The notes: generated by a model not told the origin, from the letters alone. A stretch of DNA of 64,000 bases from Gemmatimonas aurantiaca T-27 (GCF_000010305.1 NC_012489.1:1054001-1118000); one strand, 5' to 3'. Shown: positions 1 to 8,558, counted from the first letter of the stretch. Made by a program: numbers and translations.

Positions 1-500
1 CGTCGCTGACGAAGATCGTGATCAACTGCGGTGTCGGCGAAGCGGTGAAGCAGCCCAAGCTGCTCGACGTCGTGGTGGAAGAACTCGCACTGATCTCCGG
101 CCAGAAGCCGGTGCGCCGCAAGGCGAAGAAGTCGGTCGCGAACTTCGGTCTCCGTGAAGGTCAGGAGATCGGCGCGTCGGTGACGATGCGTGGCGCGAAG
201 ATGTGGGAGTTCCTCGATCGGTTCGTGACGGTGGCGTGCCCGCGTATCCGCGATTTCCGCGGCCTCGGCACGAAGTCGTTCGACGGTCGTGGCAACTACA
301 CGCTCGGCATCAAGGAGCAGATGATCTTCCCCGAGATCAACTACGACATGGTCGAGCAGATTCACGGCATGGACATCACGTTCGTGACGACGGCGTCCAA
401 GGATGCGCACGCGTTTGCGTTGCTGCATCAGTTGGGCATGCCGTTCCGTGGCGACGACAAGCCGGTGACGCCCAAGGTGGCGCAGCCGAGCGCGGCCTGA
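1..500 (+). CDS. rplE: 50S ribosomal protein L5 (5' end missing)
   Basis: L5 binds 5S rRNA in the central protuberance of the 50S subunit. The window opens inside the gene: the frame is read from base 3 without a start codon, so about 15-20 residues of a roughly 180-residue family are missing. Visible family hallmarks in order are [23 protein letters not shown], a VTMRG segment, [28 protein letters not shown] and GMDITFVTT. After the usual end (GMPF) there is an extra Ala/Pro-rich tail of about 17 residues. rpsN follows 22 bases downstream, the normal spc-operon order. Confidence 0.97.
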   Translation, partial: SLTKIVINCGVGEAVKQPKLLDVVVEELALISGQKPVRRKAKKSVANFGLREGQEIGASVTMRGAKMWEFLDRFVTVACPRIRDFRGLGTKSFDGRGNYTLGIKEQMIFPEINYDMVEQIHGMDITFVTTASKDAHAFALLHQLGMPFRGDDKPVTPKVAQPSAA

Positions 501-522
501 CCGGACACCAGGACTTACTACG

Positions 523-828
523 ATGGCAAAGACGAGCAAGTTGGCCCGGAATGCGCAGCGCACGGAACTGGTACAGCGCTACGCCCAGAAGCGCGCTGCG
601 CTGAAGGCCACGATCAGCAGCCCGAAGAGCACGCCGGAAGAGGTGCAGGCCGCGGTGAACGCGCTGCACAAGCTGCCGCGTGATTCGTCGAAGACCCGCA
701 TCCGCAACCGCTGCAGCATTAGCGGCCGTCCGCGGGCGTATCTCCGGCACTTCGGTCTGAGCCGTATCGCACTGCGCGATATGGCCCTCAACGGCTTCAT
801 TCCGGGCGTCCGGAAGGCGAGCTGGTAA
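523..828 (+). CDS. rpsN: 30S ribosomal protein S14 (long, zinc-free type)
   Basis: S14 sits in the head of the 30S subunit. The product is 101 residues, the length of the long S14 form; the C-terminal block [20 protein letters not shown] followed by RxALRDMA and PGVRKASW is diagnostic. Only one Cys is present, so this is the C-minus form that does not bind zinc, unlike the 61-residue zinc-ribbon form. It lies between rplE and rpsH as in other spc operons. Confidence 0.97.
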   Translation: MAKTSKLARNAQRTELVQRYAQKRAALKATISSPKSTPEEVQAAVNALHKLPRDSSKTRIRNRCSISGRPRAYLRHFGLSRIALRDMALNGFIPGVRKASW

Positions 829-884
829 CCATTCACTTCCTACAGGTCCGCCGAGTGCGGAAACCATAGGAGAACTCCGAGAGC

Positions 885-1286
885 ATGAGCCTCAACGACC
901 CTATTGCCGATATGCTGACGCGGCTTCGTAATGCGTGTGCGTCCAAGCACCGCCGCGTCGACATGCCGGTATCGAACATCAAGATCGAGATCGCGCGCAT
1001 CCTGAAGGAGAACGCGTTCATTCAGGACTATCGCACCGTCGACCTCGAGGACGGCAAGACCATCCTGCGCGTGATTCTGAAGTACGCGCATGGTGGCCAG
1101 TCGGTCATCCGTCAGGCGCGCCGCGTTTCGACGCCCGGCCTGCGGAAGTACGTCGGCGTGAGCGAAATCCCGCGCGTGCGTAACGGCCTGGGCATGGCCA
1201 TCCTCAGCACGTCGAAGGGGATCATGTCGGATCGTGATGCGCGTTCCGCCAACACGGGCGGCGAATTGCTCGCCCTCGTCTGGTAA
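885..1286 (+). CDS. rpsH: 30S ribosomal protein S8
   Basis: S8 is a primary 16S rRNA binding protein of the small subunit; in many bacteria it also represses the spc operon. The 133-residue product starts MSLNDPIADMLTRLRNA and ends in the conserved STSKGIMSDRDARxxxxGGE block with a C-terminal VW. An AGGAGAAC ribosome site lies 13-20 bases before the ATG. The stop is 13 bases before rplF. Confidence 0.97.
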   Translation: MSLNDPIADMLTRLRNACASKHRRVDMPVSNIKIEIARILKENAFIQDYRTVDLEDGKTILRVILKYAHGGQSVIRQARRVSTPGLRKYVGVSEIPRVRNGLGMAILSTSKGIMSDRDARSANTGGELLALVW

Positions 1287-1299
1287 GGAGACCGCACTC

Positions 1300-1839
1300 A
1301 TGTCCCGTATTGGCAAGCGCCCGATCCCGGTTCCGGCCGGGGTGACAGTGGCGATCGACGGCAGCGCGGTCACGGTGAAGGGCCCGAAGGGAGAACTCTC
1401 CCGCGTGCTGCCCGCCGACATCGTGGTGTCGCAGGAAGGGGCCGAGCTCCTCGTGAAGCGGCCGTCGGATGAAGAGCGCCACAAGGCGCTGCATGGTCTG
1501 ACGCGTACGCTCGTGGCGAACATGGTCGAAGGTGTGACGACGGGCTTCAAGCGCGTGCTGGAAATCACGGGCGTCGGCTACAAGGCCGAGATCAAGCCCT
1601 ACGGCGCGCTGCTGTCGCTGGGCTTCTCGCACCAGATCGAGTACAAGGCGCCGCAAGGCGTGCAGATCACCGCGCCGAATCCGACCACGGTCGTGATCGA
1701 AGGCGCGAGCAAGGAGCATGTCGGTCAGGTCGCCGCGGAGATTCGCAGTCTGCGCAAGCCCGAGCCGTACAAGGGCAAGGGCGTCAAGTACCAGGGTGAA
1801 GTCGTCCGTCGCAAGGCCGGCAAGGCCGGGGGCAAGTAA
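1300..1839 (+). CDS. rplF: 50S ribosomal protein L6
   Basis: L6 is a two-domain RNA-binding protein near the sarcin-ricin loop of the large subunit. The start chosen is ATG 1300 ([15 protein letters not shown], the universal L6 opening) preceded by AAGGAGA; a longer in-frame reading from 1234 would overlap rpsH and lacks homology. The C-terminal signature with [12 protein letters not shown] is present. The product is 179 residues, normal for L6. The stop overlaps the rplR start as TAATG. Confidence 0.97.
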   Translation: MSRIGKRPIPVPAGVTVAIDGSAVTVKGPKGELSRVLPADIVVSQEGAELLVKRPSDEERHKALHGLTRTLVANMVEGVTTGFKRVLEITGVGYKAEIKPYGALLSLGFSHQIEYKAPQGVQITAPNPTTVVIEGASKEHVGQVAAEIRSLRKPEPYKGKGVKYQGEVVRRKAGKAGGK

Positions 1840-2195
1840 TGGCCAAGATCGCGATTCCGCGTACGAACGCGGAGCGGCGCAAGCGCCGGCACCTTCGGGT
1901 GCGCAAGGCGGTGTCGGGGACGCCAGAGCGTCCGCGTCTCGTCGTGTTCCGTTCGCTGAAGCATATCTACGCCCAGGTCGTGGACGACGTCGCGCAGCGC
2001 ACGCTGCTGACCGTTGGCGACGAAGGGATGAGCGGCACGAAGTCGGAGCGCGCGCTCGCTGTCGGCAAGGCCGCGGCGGAGAAGGCGAAGGCGGCCGGCA
2101 TCTCGAAGGTGGTCTTCGACCGCGCGGGTTACCAGTACCATGGCCGTGTGAAGGCCGTTGCCGAAGGCGCCCGAGAGGGCGGCCTGGAGTTCTGA
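1839..2195 (+). CDS. rplR: 50S ribosomal protein L18
   Basis: L18 binds 5S rRNA together with L5. The 118-residue product shows the basic N-terminus ([12 protein letters not shown]), [20 protein letters not shown], and the end [25 protein letters not shown], all family hallmarks. The ATG at 1839 shares its A with the rplF stop (TAATG), implying translational coupling. Confidence 0.97.
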   Translation: MAKIAIPRTNAERRKRRHLRVRKAVSGTPERPRLVVFRSLKHIYAQVVDDVAQRTLLTVGDEGMSGTKSERALAVGKAAAEKAKAAGISKVVFDRAGYQYHGRVKAVAEGAREGGLEF

Positions 2196-2197
2196 TC

Positions 2198-3016
2198 ATG
2201 GCAGACGCACAGAATCAGGGTGGCGCACGCGCGCCGGGTGGACGCGGTGGCCCGGGTGGCGGCCGTGGGCGTGGTGGTCCGGGCGGTGGCGCCGGCCGTG
2301 GCCGTGGTCCCGGCGGACCGGGTGGCCCGGGCGCTGGCCGTGGCCGTGGCCCCGGTGGTGAAGGTGGTGGTCCGGGCGGCGGCCGTGATGGCCGTGGCCG
2401 TGGCCCCGATCGTGGTGGTCAGCAGGATCGCGAACAGAGCGATCTCGTTGAGAACGTGATTGCGATCAATCGCGTCGCCAAGGTCGTGAAGGGTGGTCGC
2501 CGGTTCTCGTTCAACGCCCTCGTGGCAGTGGGCGACGGACAGGGCAAGGTGGGCTTTGCCACCGGCAAGGCGAACGAAGTGTCGGAAGCGGTCCGCAAGG
2601 CCGTGGACGCCGCCCGTCGCAGCATGGTGTCGATCCCGCTGACCGGTTCGACGATCCCGCACGAAGTGGTGGGCAAGCACGGGGCCGGTAAGGTCTTGAT
2701 GAAGCCTGCCGCGCCTGGTGCCGGTGTGATCGCTGGTGGTGCGGTGCGCGCCGTGCTCGAGTGCGCTGGCATCCATGACATCCTGACGAAGTCCCTTGGC
2801 TCGACCAATCCGCACAACATGGTGCGGGCGGCAATCGATGGCCTGACGCATCTGATCACCGTCGAACAGGCGGCGAAGGAACGTGGGCTCGATGTTTCGC
2901 AGATCGGGTACAAGTCCCGTGCAAAGGCTCGCACGGAACTTCACGATAGCCGGAAGGCCGCTGTGGTTGGCAGCGCTCCGGAAGCAGCCGCTCCGGCGGC
3001 AGAGGTGGTGGCCTAA
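2198..3016 (+). CDS. rpsE: 30S ribosomal protein S5 with Gly/Arg-rich N-terminal extension
   Basis: S5 lies at the 30S mRNA entry channel and contributes to decoding accuracy. From about residue 81 the protein is a standard S5: [37 protein letters not shown], then [16 protein letters not shown]. Residues about 8-74 are an extension made almost entirely of Gly, Arg and Pro in GRGRGPGG-like units, absent from the ~166-residue E. coli protein; the product is 272 residues. Start ATG 2198 has GGAG upstream and lies 2 bases after rplR. Earlier in-frame starts would overlap rplR entirely. The C-terminus has a further Ala/Pro tail. It ends TAATG with rpmD. Confidence 0.95.
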   Translation: MADAQNQGGARAPGGRGGPGGGRGRGGPGGGAGRGRGPGGPGGPGAGRGRGPGGEGGGPGGGRDGRGRGPDRGGQQDREQSDLVENVIAINRVAKVVKGGRRFSFNALVAVGDGQGKVGFATGKANEVSEAVRKAVDAARRSMVSIPLTGSTIPHEVVGKHGAGKVLMKPAAPGAGVIAGGAVRAVLECAGIHDILTKSLGSTNPHNMVRAAIDGLTHLITVEQAAKERGLDVSQIGYKSRAKARTELHDSRKAAVVGSAPEAAAPAAEVVA

Positions 3017-3270
3017 TGCCGCGCACATTTGTTTGGCATCCGTCGAAGGGTCCCGCCAAGACGCCGAAGCTTCAGGCGCCGACGGACGGGAAGGTGAAGA
3101 TCACGCAGGTCCGCAGCGCTATCGGCCATTCGTGGCGGATGCGGGCGACGCTGGCGGCGATCGGCCTGCGTAATCATCAGGCGAGCGTGGTGCAGCAGGA
3201 TTCCGCCTCGCTGCGCGGTCAGCTCAAGAAGGTGCGTCACCTGGTTCAGGTGACGCCCGTGGAGGAGTAA
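3016..3270 (+). CDS. rpmD: 50S ribosomal protein L30
   Basis: L30 is a small 50S protein. The core from residue 27 (VKITQVRSAIGHSWRMRATL-AAIGLRN) is typical; L30 is normally about 60 residues, and the first ~25 residues here (a basic/Pro stretch) are an addition. No internal start codon removes it, and ATG 3016 overlaps the rpsE stop, so the longer form is probably real. Its last codons contain the GGAGGAG ribosome site for rplO. Confidence 0.93.
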   Translation: MPRTFVWHPSKGPAKTPKLQAPTDGKVKITQVRSAIGHSWRMRATLAAIGLRNHQASVVQQDSASLRGQLKKVRHLVQVTPVEE

Positions 3271-3274
3271 GCAC

Positions 3275-3757
3275 GTGGCGAAGAATTCAGGCGCCGAAGG
3301 CGTCGAGAAGATCGGCCTGCACAACCTGTCGCCGGCGCCCGGCTCACACCGTTCGCGTCGTCGTCTCGGTCGCGGTCCTGGCTCCGGCCTGGGCAAGACG
3401 TCCGGTAAGGGTCACAAGGGTTCCATGGCCCGTTCGGGTCATGGTGGCCCCGGTGGTGGCAAGCCGCACTTCGAAGGCGGTCAGATGCCGATCACGCGTC
3501 GGATCCCGAAGCGGGGTTTCACCAATCCGTTCCGTGAAGATGCACAGGTCGTGCGCCTTGACTCGCTGACGGCGGTGTCGGGTGATGAAGTGACGGTGGA
3601 GACGCTGGTCGCGGCGGGGCTGATTCGTGTGGGCCAGGGCCCGGCGAAGCTGCTTTCGAACGGTGAAGTGTCCCGCGCGTTCACGGTGCGCGGCGTGAAG
3701 GTCAGCGCTGGCGCCAAGGCGAAGATCGAAGCGGCCGGTGGCCGCGTCGACGGCTGA
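3275..3757 (+). CDS. rplO: 50S ribosomal protein L15
   Basis: L15 binds 23S rRNA and acts in late 50S assembly. The 160-residue product has the N-terminal LSPAPGSHRSRRRLGRGPGS and GKTSGKGHKG motif, GGPGGGKPHFEGGQMPITRR and the C-terminal A-GG-V block. It starts at GTG 3275, seven bases after a strong GGAGGAG site at 3261-3267. It is followed 17 bases later by secY. Confidence 0.97.
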   Translation: MAKNSGAEGVEKIGLHNLSPAPGSHRSRRRLGRGPGSGLGKTSGKGHKGSMARSGHGGPGGGKPHFEGGQMPITRRIPKRGFTNPFREDAQVVRLDSLTAVSGDEVTVETLVAAGLIRVGQGPAKLLSNGEVSRAFTVRGVKVSAGAKAKIEAAGGRVDG

Positions 3758-3774
3758 CGGAGATAACTCGGCGC

Positions 3775-5121
3775 ATGGCGGACCAAAACAACCCGGCGGC
3801 GCAGGCAGTCGCCAACATTTACCGGACGCCCGAGCTGTGGGCGAAGATCACCTTCACATTCATGTGTATGGTGATCTATCGCCTGGGTTCGCATATCACG
3901 GCGCCCGGCATCGACGTCCAGGCGCTGACAGACTACTTCACCCGCCAGCAGGGCGGTGGCCTTCTGGGCCTCTACGACATGTTCGTGGGTGGTGGTCTTT
4001 CCCGCGCGACCGTGTTTGCGCTCGGCATCATGCCCTACATCTCGGCGAGCATCTTCGTCCAGATCGGTGGGGCGGTGTTGCCGAACGTGGACAAGATGCA
4101 GAAGGATGAAGAAGGTCGGAAGAAACTGACCCAGTACACGCGCTACCTCACGGTGGTGCTGGCCCTGGTGCAGGCCTACGGCTTTGCGCTGTTCACCGCG
4201 TCGCTTCCGGCGGCGGTGTCGCGTCCAGGCCCGTGGTTCACGATTCAGATGATGCTCTTCCTCACCACGGGCGCGATTTTCGTGATGTGGCTGGGTGAGC
4301 AGATCACCGAGCGCGGCCTGGGCAATGGCGCGTCGCTGATCATCTTCTTCTCGATCGTCGAACGCATGTGGCCGTCGATCTTCCAGACGTTCAACTTCGT
4401 GACGACGGGCGCGATCGCGCCGCTGTCGCTCGTGGTGCTGGGTCTGGTGATGGTCGCGGTGGTGGCTGGTGTCGTCGCCATTACGGTGGCGGCGCGACGG
4501 GTGCTCATTCAGATCCCGCAGCGCACCATGGCACGTGGGCGTCAGCGTGAGGCGGCGCGGAATTTCATTCCGCTCCGTATCAACACGGCCGGCGTGATGC
4601 CGATCATCTTCGCGCAGTCCGTGATCGTGATCCCCGGTGCGCTCGCGCAGTTCAGCGGCAATCCGAAGCTTCAGGAAATCGCGGAGTACTTCAACCCACA
4701 GGGTCCGAACCCGTGGCTGTACTTCGTCCTGTCGGCGATCCTGATCATGCTGTTCACGTACTTCTACACGTCCATCATCTTCAATCCGGTCGATCTGGCC
4801 GAGAACCTGAAGAAGCAGGGCGGGTTCGTGCCGGGCATCAAGCCGGGCGCCAAGACGGCGGAGTACATCGAGCAGGTGGTGGAACGCATCACGCTTCCGG
4901 GCGCGATCTTCCTCACGTTCATCGCACTCATGCCGATCGTGATTGCCCGCATCGTGAACGTGCCGTTTGCGTTCGGTGGCACCTCGCTGCTGATCGTGGT
5001 CGGTGTGGCACTCGATACGATGGCGCAGATGCAGCAGCACCTGCTGCTTCGCAAGTACGACGGCTTCATGAAGAAGGGTCGCGTCCGTTTCCGCGGGCGT
5101 CAGGCGACTCAGGGCTTCTGA
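3775..5121 (+). CDS. secY: Preprotein translocase subunit SecY
   Basis: SecY is the channel-forming subunit of the Sec translocon in the inner membrane. The 448-residue protein has the expected ten hydrophobic helices; conserved segments include RLGSHITAPGID near the N-terminus, GIMPYISASIFVQ, the GNGASLIIF region and the cytoplasmic loop GGFVPGIKPG with the following YIEQVVERITLPGA. GGAG lies before the ATG. Position between rplO and adk is standard. Confidence 0.97.
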   Translation: MADQNNPAAQAVANIYRTPELWAKITFTFMCMVIYRLGSHITAPGIDVQALTDYFTRQQGGGLLGLYDMFVGGGLSRATVFALGIMPYISASIFVQIGGAVLPNVDKMQKDEEGRKKLTQYTRYLTVVLALVQAYGFALFTASLPAAVSRPGPWFTIQMMLFLTTGAIFVMWLGEQITERGLGNGASLIIFFSIVERMWPSIFQTFNFVTTGAIAPLSLVVLGLVMVAVVAGVVAITVAARRVLIQIPQRTMARGRQREAARNFIPLRINTAGVMPIIFAQSVIVIPGALAQFSGNPKLQEIAEYFNPQGPNPWLYFVLSAILIMLFTYFYTSIIFNPVDLAENLKKQGGFVPGIKPGAKTAEYIEQVVERITLPGAIFLTFIALMPIVIARIVNVPFAFGGTSLLIVVGVALDTMAQMQQHLLLRKYDGFMKKGRVRFRGRQATQGF

Positions 5122-5131
5122 GGGTTCTGAT

Positions 5132-5776
5132 TTGATCATCGTCCTGCTTGGACCGCCGGGCGCGGGCAAGGGGACTCAAGGCGAGCGGCTTGCCGCTCGC
5201 CTTGACGTTCCTAAGATCGCGACCGGCGATGTGCTTCGTGCCGCGGTGAAGGAAGGCACCCCGCTGGGTCTCGAAGCGAAGGCCGCAATGGATCGCGGCG
5301 ATCTGGTACCGGATGCCGTGATCATGGGCATCATGAAGGAAGCCCTCGCGGCGCCGAGCGCGGCCAAGGGCGCCATCCTCGACGGTGTGGTTCGTACCAC
5401 GCCGCAGGCGGCCGGGCTGAACGACATGCTCGTCGCGCTGGGACGCCCGCTCGATGCGGTGCTCCTGTTCGAGGTGGATGAAGACGAACTCGTGCGCCGT
5501 CTGAGCGGCCGTACCACGTGTGAAGCCTGCCAGCGGCCGTTCTTCGGTCGTCAGCCAGGCGAGACGTGCACCGAAGGTGGAGTCTCGGGGACGCTCGTCC
5601 GCCGCAAGGACGATGAGCCCGAAGCCATCCGGAAGCGGATGGAGGTCTACCGCGAGCAGACGTCGCCCGTGATCCATTGGTACGAGAAGAGCGGAGCGAA
5701 TCTCGTACGCGTCGATGCGATCGGCACGCTGGAAGAAGTGGAAGGGCGCGTGTTGTCGGCGCTCCGGATCTCCTGA
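5132..5776 (+). CDS. adk: Adenylate kinase
   Basis: Catalyses AMP + ATP = 2 ADP in the cytoplasm. The P-loop GPPGAGKGTQ is at residues 7-16, the AMP-binding TGD at 31-33, and a LID insert with Cys130, Cys133 and Cys146 at about 124-158. Length 214 matches the long-LID family. Two oddities: the near-universal DGFPRT reads DGVVRT at residues 84-89, so the conserved Phe86-Pro87 is missing though Arg88 is kept; and the fourth zinc-ligand position of the LID (149) is Gly. The start is TTG 5132, 10 bases after secY. Its stop overlaps the map start (TGATG). Confidence 0.93.
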   Translation: MIIVLLGPPGAGKGTQGERLAARLDVPKIATGDVLRAAVKEGTPLGLEAKAAMDRGDLVPDAVIMGIMKEALAAPSAAKGAILDGVVRTTPQAAGLNDMLVALGRPLDAVLLFEVDEDELVRRLSGRTTCEACQRPFFGRQPGETCTEGGVSGTLVRRKDDEPEAIRKRMEVYREQTSPVIHWYEKSGANLVRVDAIGTLEEVEGRVLSALRIS

Positions 5777-6552
5777 TGGTGCTCGGTAGCTCGGCACCAG
5801 CCACGCTGCTCAAGTCACCGCGTGAGATCGAGATCATGGCGCGTGGCGGCGTGATCCTGCATGCCACGCTGATGCACCTCAAGGACCAGGTGCGGGCCGG
5901 TATTTCCACGCTCGAGCTGGATCAGATGTGCGAGGCATTCATTCGCTCGCATGCGGGTGCCGAGCCGGCGTTCAAGGGACTCTATGGATTCCCGGGCAGC
6001 GCCTGCATCTCGATCAACGAAGAGGTCGTGCACGGCATTCCGTCGCGCAAGCGGGTGCTGCGAGACGGTGATATCGTCACGCTCGACGTGGGCGTGAAGC
6101 TCGATGGCATGTACACCGACTCGGCCATCACCGTCCCCGTGGGCGAGATCGACGAAGAGACGCAGCGGCTGCTCGATGTCACCCGCGCTTCACTCGATGC
6201 CGGCATTGCGGCCGCCGTTGCCGACAATCATGTCGGCGATATCGGAGCGGCGGTGCAGGCCGTGGTGGAAGCGGCGGGTTTTGGTGTGGTGCGTGAACTG
6301 GTCGGTCATGGTGTCGGCTTCTCGCCGCACGAAGAACTGCAGATCCCGAACTACGGCAAACCGAAGCGTGGCAAGAAGCTCAGTGTTGGCCTCACGATCG
6401 CCATTGAACCGATGGTGAATGTCGGGACGGCCAAGATTCGCACGCTGAGTGACAAGTGGACCGTGGTGACGGCGGACGGCAAACGTTCGGCGCACTTCGA
6501 ACACACCGTGGCAATCACCGAAGACGGTCCGCGCATCATCACGCTGCCCTGA
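5776..6552 (+). CDS. map: Methionine aminopeptidase, type I
   Basis: Removes the initiator Met from nascent proteins, a dinuclear metal enzyme of the pita-bread fold. Metal-ligand motifs are visible: LDVGVKLDGMYTDSA (two Asp), GHGVGFSPHE (His), IAIEPM (Glu) and FEHTVAIT (Glu). Start ATG 5776 shares its A with the adk stop, giving 258 residues; the further upstream in-frame ATG at 5677 lies inside adk. It is the last gene of the operon; a terminator follows 32 bases downstream. Confidence 0.96.
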   Translation: MVLGSSAPATLLKSPREIEIMARGGVILHATLMHLKDQVRAGISTLELDQMCEAFIRSHAGAEPAFKGLYGFPGSACISINEEVVHGIPSRKRVLRDGDIVTLDVGVKLDGMYTDSAITVPVGEIDEETQRLLDVTRASLDAGIAAAVADNHVGDIGAAVQAVVEAAGFGVVRELVGHGVGFSPHEELQIPNYGKPKRGKKLSVGLTIAIEPMVNVGTAKIRTLSDKWTVVTADGKRSAHFEHTVAITEDGPRIITLP

Positions 6553-6584
6553 TCGATTTCGGAACCGCCAGGAACGACCTGCAG

Positions 6585-6612
6585 AAACGCCCGCCTATCC
6601 GCGGGCGTTTTT
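6585..6612 (+). terminator. Intrinsic terminator of the spc operon
   Basis: A perfect 10-base stem (6585-6594 with 6601-6610, core ACGCCCGC/GCGGGCGT) with a six-base loop is followed by a T run. It closes the ribosomal-secY-adk-map operon. The loop holds the stop codon of the convergent AraC-type gene. Confidence 0.92.
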
Positions 6613-7434
6613 GATTTCCGCACCTGTGCTGGACGGCACGCCTGTCTGCGAACTGACCGGTGAGGTGCGGGAGCGGACGCCCGGTGTGGCATAGGCTCCC
6701 GGCGTGGTACCCGTGGTGCGCCGGAATGCGTGTACGAAGGCACTGGTGCCGGCAAACCCTGCAGCGATCCCTGTCCGGGTCACCGACTCGCCGTTGGCCA
6801 GCAGAATCATGGCGTGCATCAGGCGCGCCCGGAGTCGCCACGCTCCGAATGCGAGGCCGGTCTCTGCACGGAACACCCGTTCCAGCGTGCGCACACTGGC
6901 CCCAGCGTGGCGGGCAATTGTGATCGCGTCGGGTGGCTGTGCCGGATGTTCGCGCACCAGTGCCGCTGCTCGTATGGCGCGCGGATCGGTGGGCATGGGC
7001 AGATCGAATGGCGCGGGGGATACCTCGCTCAGTTCATCAACCAACACACCAAGCAGCCGGCCATCACGCGGGTCCGCAGTGGTCAGCGTGTCACGCGCCA
7101 GCACACGTCGCAGTATCTCACGAAGCAGCGGCGTGAGCGCGCGCACGGCCGGTGTCTTGGGCAGTGCTCTGGCGCGAGCGCGGGCAATGAACACCAGGCG
7201 CAACACGCCTCGGCCAATCATGCGCACATCGTGTGTGGTGGCGGGAGGCAGCCAGAGGCCACTTCTGGCGGGCACCAACCACAATGACTGCCCCACCATG
7301 ACACTGATGGCGCCCCGAGAGGCCCAGATGAGCTGACCCCAGTCGGAGTACCGCTCCCGCCACAGGTATTCGCCGTGGAATCCGATGGAGCTCGTGCGCA
7401 CCAGGTCTCGTGATCGGCGGCTATGCGACATCAT
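6595..7434 (-). CDS. AraC-family transcriptional regulator
   Basis: A 279-residue DNA-binding regulator. The N-terminal ~150 residues form a cupin-like sensor domain (HGEYLWRERYSDWGQLIWA...LPPATTHDV); the C-terminal ~100 residues contain the double helix-turn-helix of the family (ITIARHAGASVRTLERVFRA and TGIAAGFAGTSAFVHAFRRT, ending TPGAY). The start is placed at ATG 7434 (MMSHSRR); the longer reading to 7578 would overlap the divergent VOC gene. It is divergent from that gene by 94 bases and may control it. The stop lies in the loop of the map terminator. Confidence 0.88.
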   Translation of the reverse strand: MMSHSRRSRDLVRTSSIGFHGEYLWRERYSDWGQLIWASRGAISVMVGQSLWLVPARSGLWLPPATTHDVRMIGRGVLRLVFIARARARALPKTPAVRALTPLLREILRRVLARDTLTTADPRDGRLLGVLVDELSEVSPAPFDLPMPTDPRAIRAAALVREHPAQPPDAITIARHAGASVRTLERVFRAETGLAFGAWRLRARLMHAMILLANGESVTRTGIAAGFAGTSAFVHAFRRTTGTTPGAYATPGVRSRTSPVSSQTGVPSSTGAEIKNARG

Positions 7435-7470
7435 CTGGCAATTTTGCGCAAGCACGTCACACAGGGGAAG

Positions 7471-7479
7471 TGCTATTGT
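7471..7479 (+). promoter_or_regulatory. Extended -10 promoter candidate of the VOC gene
   Basis: TGCTATTGT combines a TGn extension with a TATTGT -10 box, about 50 bases before the VOC start, in the divergent spacer next to the AraC-type gene. No good -35 box is seen, which is acceptable for an extended -10. Confidence 0.4.
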
Positions 7480-7528
7480 CTGCCCGTCGCGCCTGGCCGG
7501 CGTGCATTCCCTCAACATGGAGTGATTC

Positions 7529-7945
7529 ATGAGTGTCCCCGCATCACCGTCCTCACCCGTCCGCCACTTTGCCATCAACGCTGACGATCTGGAGCGAGCA
7601 CGACGGTTTTATGGCGATGTATTTGGATGGCGATTCCATGCATGGGGACCACCGGGGTTTTTCATGATCGAGACCGGCTCAACGGCCGAGACCGCCGCGA
7701 TCTTCGGATCCTTGCAGGGGCGTCGCACGCTCGTGCCAGGGGAACGCATGACGGGATTCGAATGCACCATTTCGGTGCCGGATATTCACGCCGCGCAACA
7801 GGCCATCGAAGCGGCAGGCGGTACCATACTGATGCCGGTGGCTACGATACCGACCGTCGGTCATCTGCTTTGGTTTCGTGATCCGGAGGGCAATGTGGCC
7901 GGTGCGATGCAGCCGGACGCACGACCACTCCCTGACGAAGTGTGA
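7529..7945 (+). CDS. VOC (glyoxalase/bleomycin-resistance) family protein
   Basis: A 138-residue single-unit vicinal-oxygen-chelate protein. Seen: RHFAINADDLERARRFYGDV-FGW at the N-terminus, and near the C-terminus LLWFRDPEGNVAGAMQ, the standard opening and closing beta-alpha-beta motifs; two such modules form the metal site. Substrate cannot be told. GGAG lies 9 bases before the ATG. It is divergent from an AraC-type regulator. Confidence 0.9.
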   Translation: MSVPASPSSPVRHFAINADDLERARRFYGDVFGWRFHAWGPPGFFMIETGSTAETAAIFGSLQGRRTLVPGERMTGFECTISVPDIHAAQQAIEAAGGTILMPVATIPTVGHLLWFRDPEGNVAGAMQPDARPLPDEV

Positions 7946-7967
7946 GACGGGGCGCATCAACGCGCGC

Positions 7968-7973
7968 TAGATT
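7968..7973 (+). promoter_or_regulatory. -10 box (TAGATT) of the DinB-like gene
   Basis: TAGATT in the 54-base spacer lies 26 bases before the ATG at 8000; the same hexamer recurs before other genes in this window (17368, 24741, 41486). A GGAG ribosome site sits between it and the start, so this transcript would have a short leader. Confidence 0.45.
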
Positions 7974-7999
7974 CTCCGGCACCTCAACTGGAGTTTTTC

Positions 8000-8554
8000 A
8001 TGCGCAAGACCTTACTGCTTGCGGCCGCCGTGATGGCCGCGCCGTTGTGCACGACTGTCGCATTCGCTCAGACCGCACCGGTGGTGTCGGAACTGATCAA
8101 GGACATCGATGGTGTGGAGAAGAAGTTCGTCGCCCTCGCCAAGGCCACGCCGCCGGAAAAGCTCGCCTGGCGCCCCGGAACGGGCGTGCGGTCGTTCGGT
8201 GAGGTGCTGCTGCACGTGGCGTCGGACAACTACTTCATTCCGTCCTCGTTTGGCACGGCCATTCCCGCCAGTACGGGCATCAAGAGCGATGATTTCAAGA
8301 CGCTCACGGCCTATGAGACCCGCAAGCTGACGCGCGAACAGATCGTCTCCGAACTGGAGAAGAGCTTCGTCCACCTCAAGGCCAGCATGGCCAAGACGAC
8401 AGCCGCGCAACTCGATGCCCCCATCTCGATGTTCGGGATGAAGTCGAATGCGCAGGGGATGTGGATCTTGGCCACGACACATTTGCATGAACATCTGGGC
8501 CAGGCCATTGCCTACGCGCGCATGAACGGCATCGTGCCGCCCTGGAGCAAATGA
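8000..8554 (+). CDS. Secreted DinB-like (DinB_2) metal-binding protein
   Basis: 184 residues: a signal peptide (MRKTLLLAAAVMAAPLC...AFAQ, cleavage near residue 24) then a DinB/YfiT-type four-helix bundle. Helices beginning LIKDIDGVEKKF, the His in FGEVLLHVASDNY and the HLHEHLGQAIAYARMNGIVP segment provide the His residues that bind metal in the family. Function of secreted DinB-like proteins is unknown; some cytoplasmic relatives are thiol transferases. The GGAG site and ATG 8000 support the start. Confidence 0.85.
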   Translation: MRKTLLLAAAVMAAPLCTTVAFAQTAPVVSELIKDIDGVEKKFVALAKATPPEKLAWRPGTGVRSFGEVLLHVASDNYFIPSSFGTAIPASTGIKSDDFKTLTAYETRKLTREQIVSELEKSFVHLKASMAKTTAAQLDAPISMFGMKSNAQGMWILATTHLHEHLGQAIAYARMNGIVPPWSK

Positions 8555-8558
8555 CCGG

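Noticed and set aside
2215-2420. GC-rich tandem-like DNA repeat (GGTGGCCGTGGC units) as a non-coding repeat or CRISPR-like array
   Set aside because: It is in frame within rpsE and codes for the Gly/Arg extension; there are no spacers or leader.
3481-5169. A 562-codon minus-strand frame opposite rplO and secY
   Set aside because: SecY and L15 are certain; the opposite frame is His/Arg/Asp-rich and has no family features.
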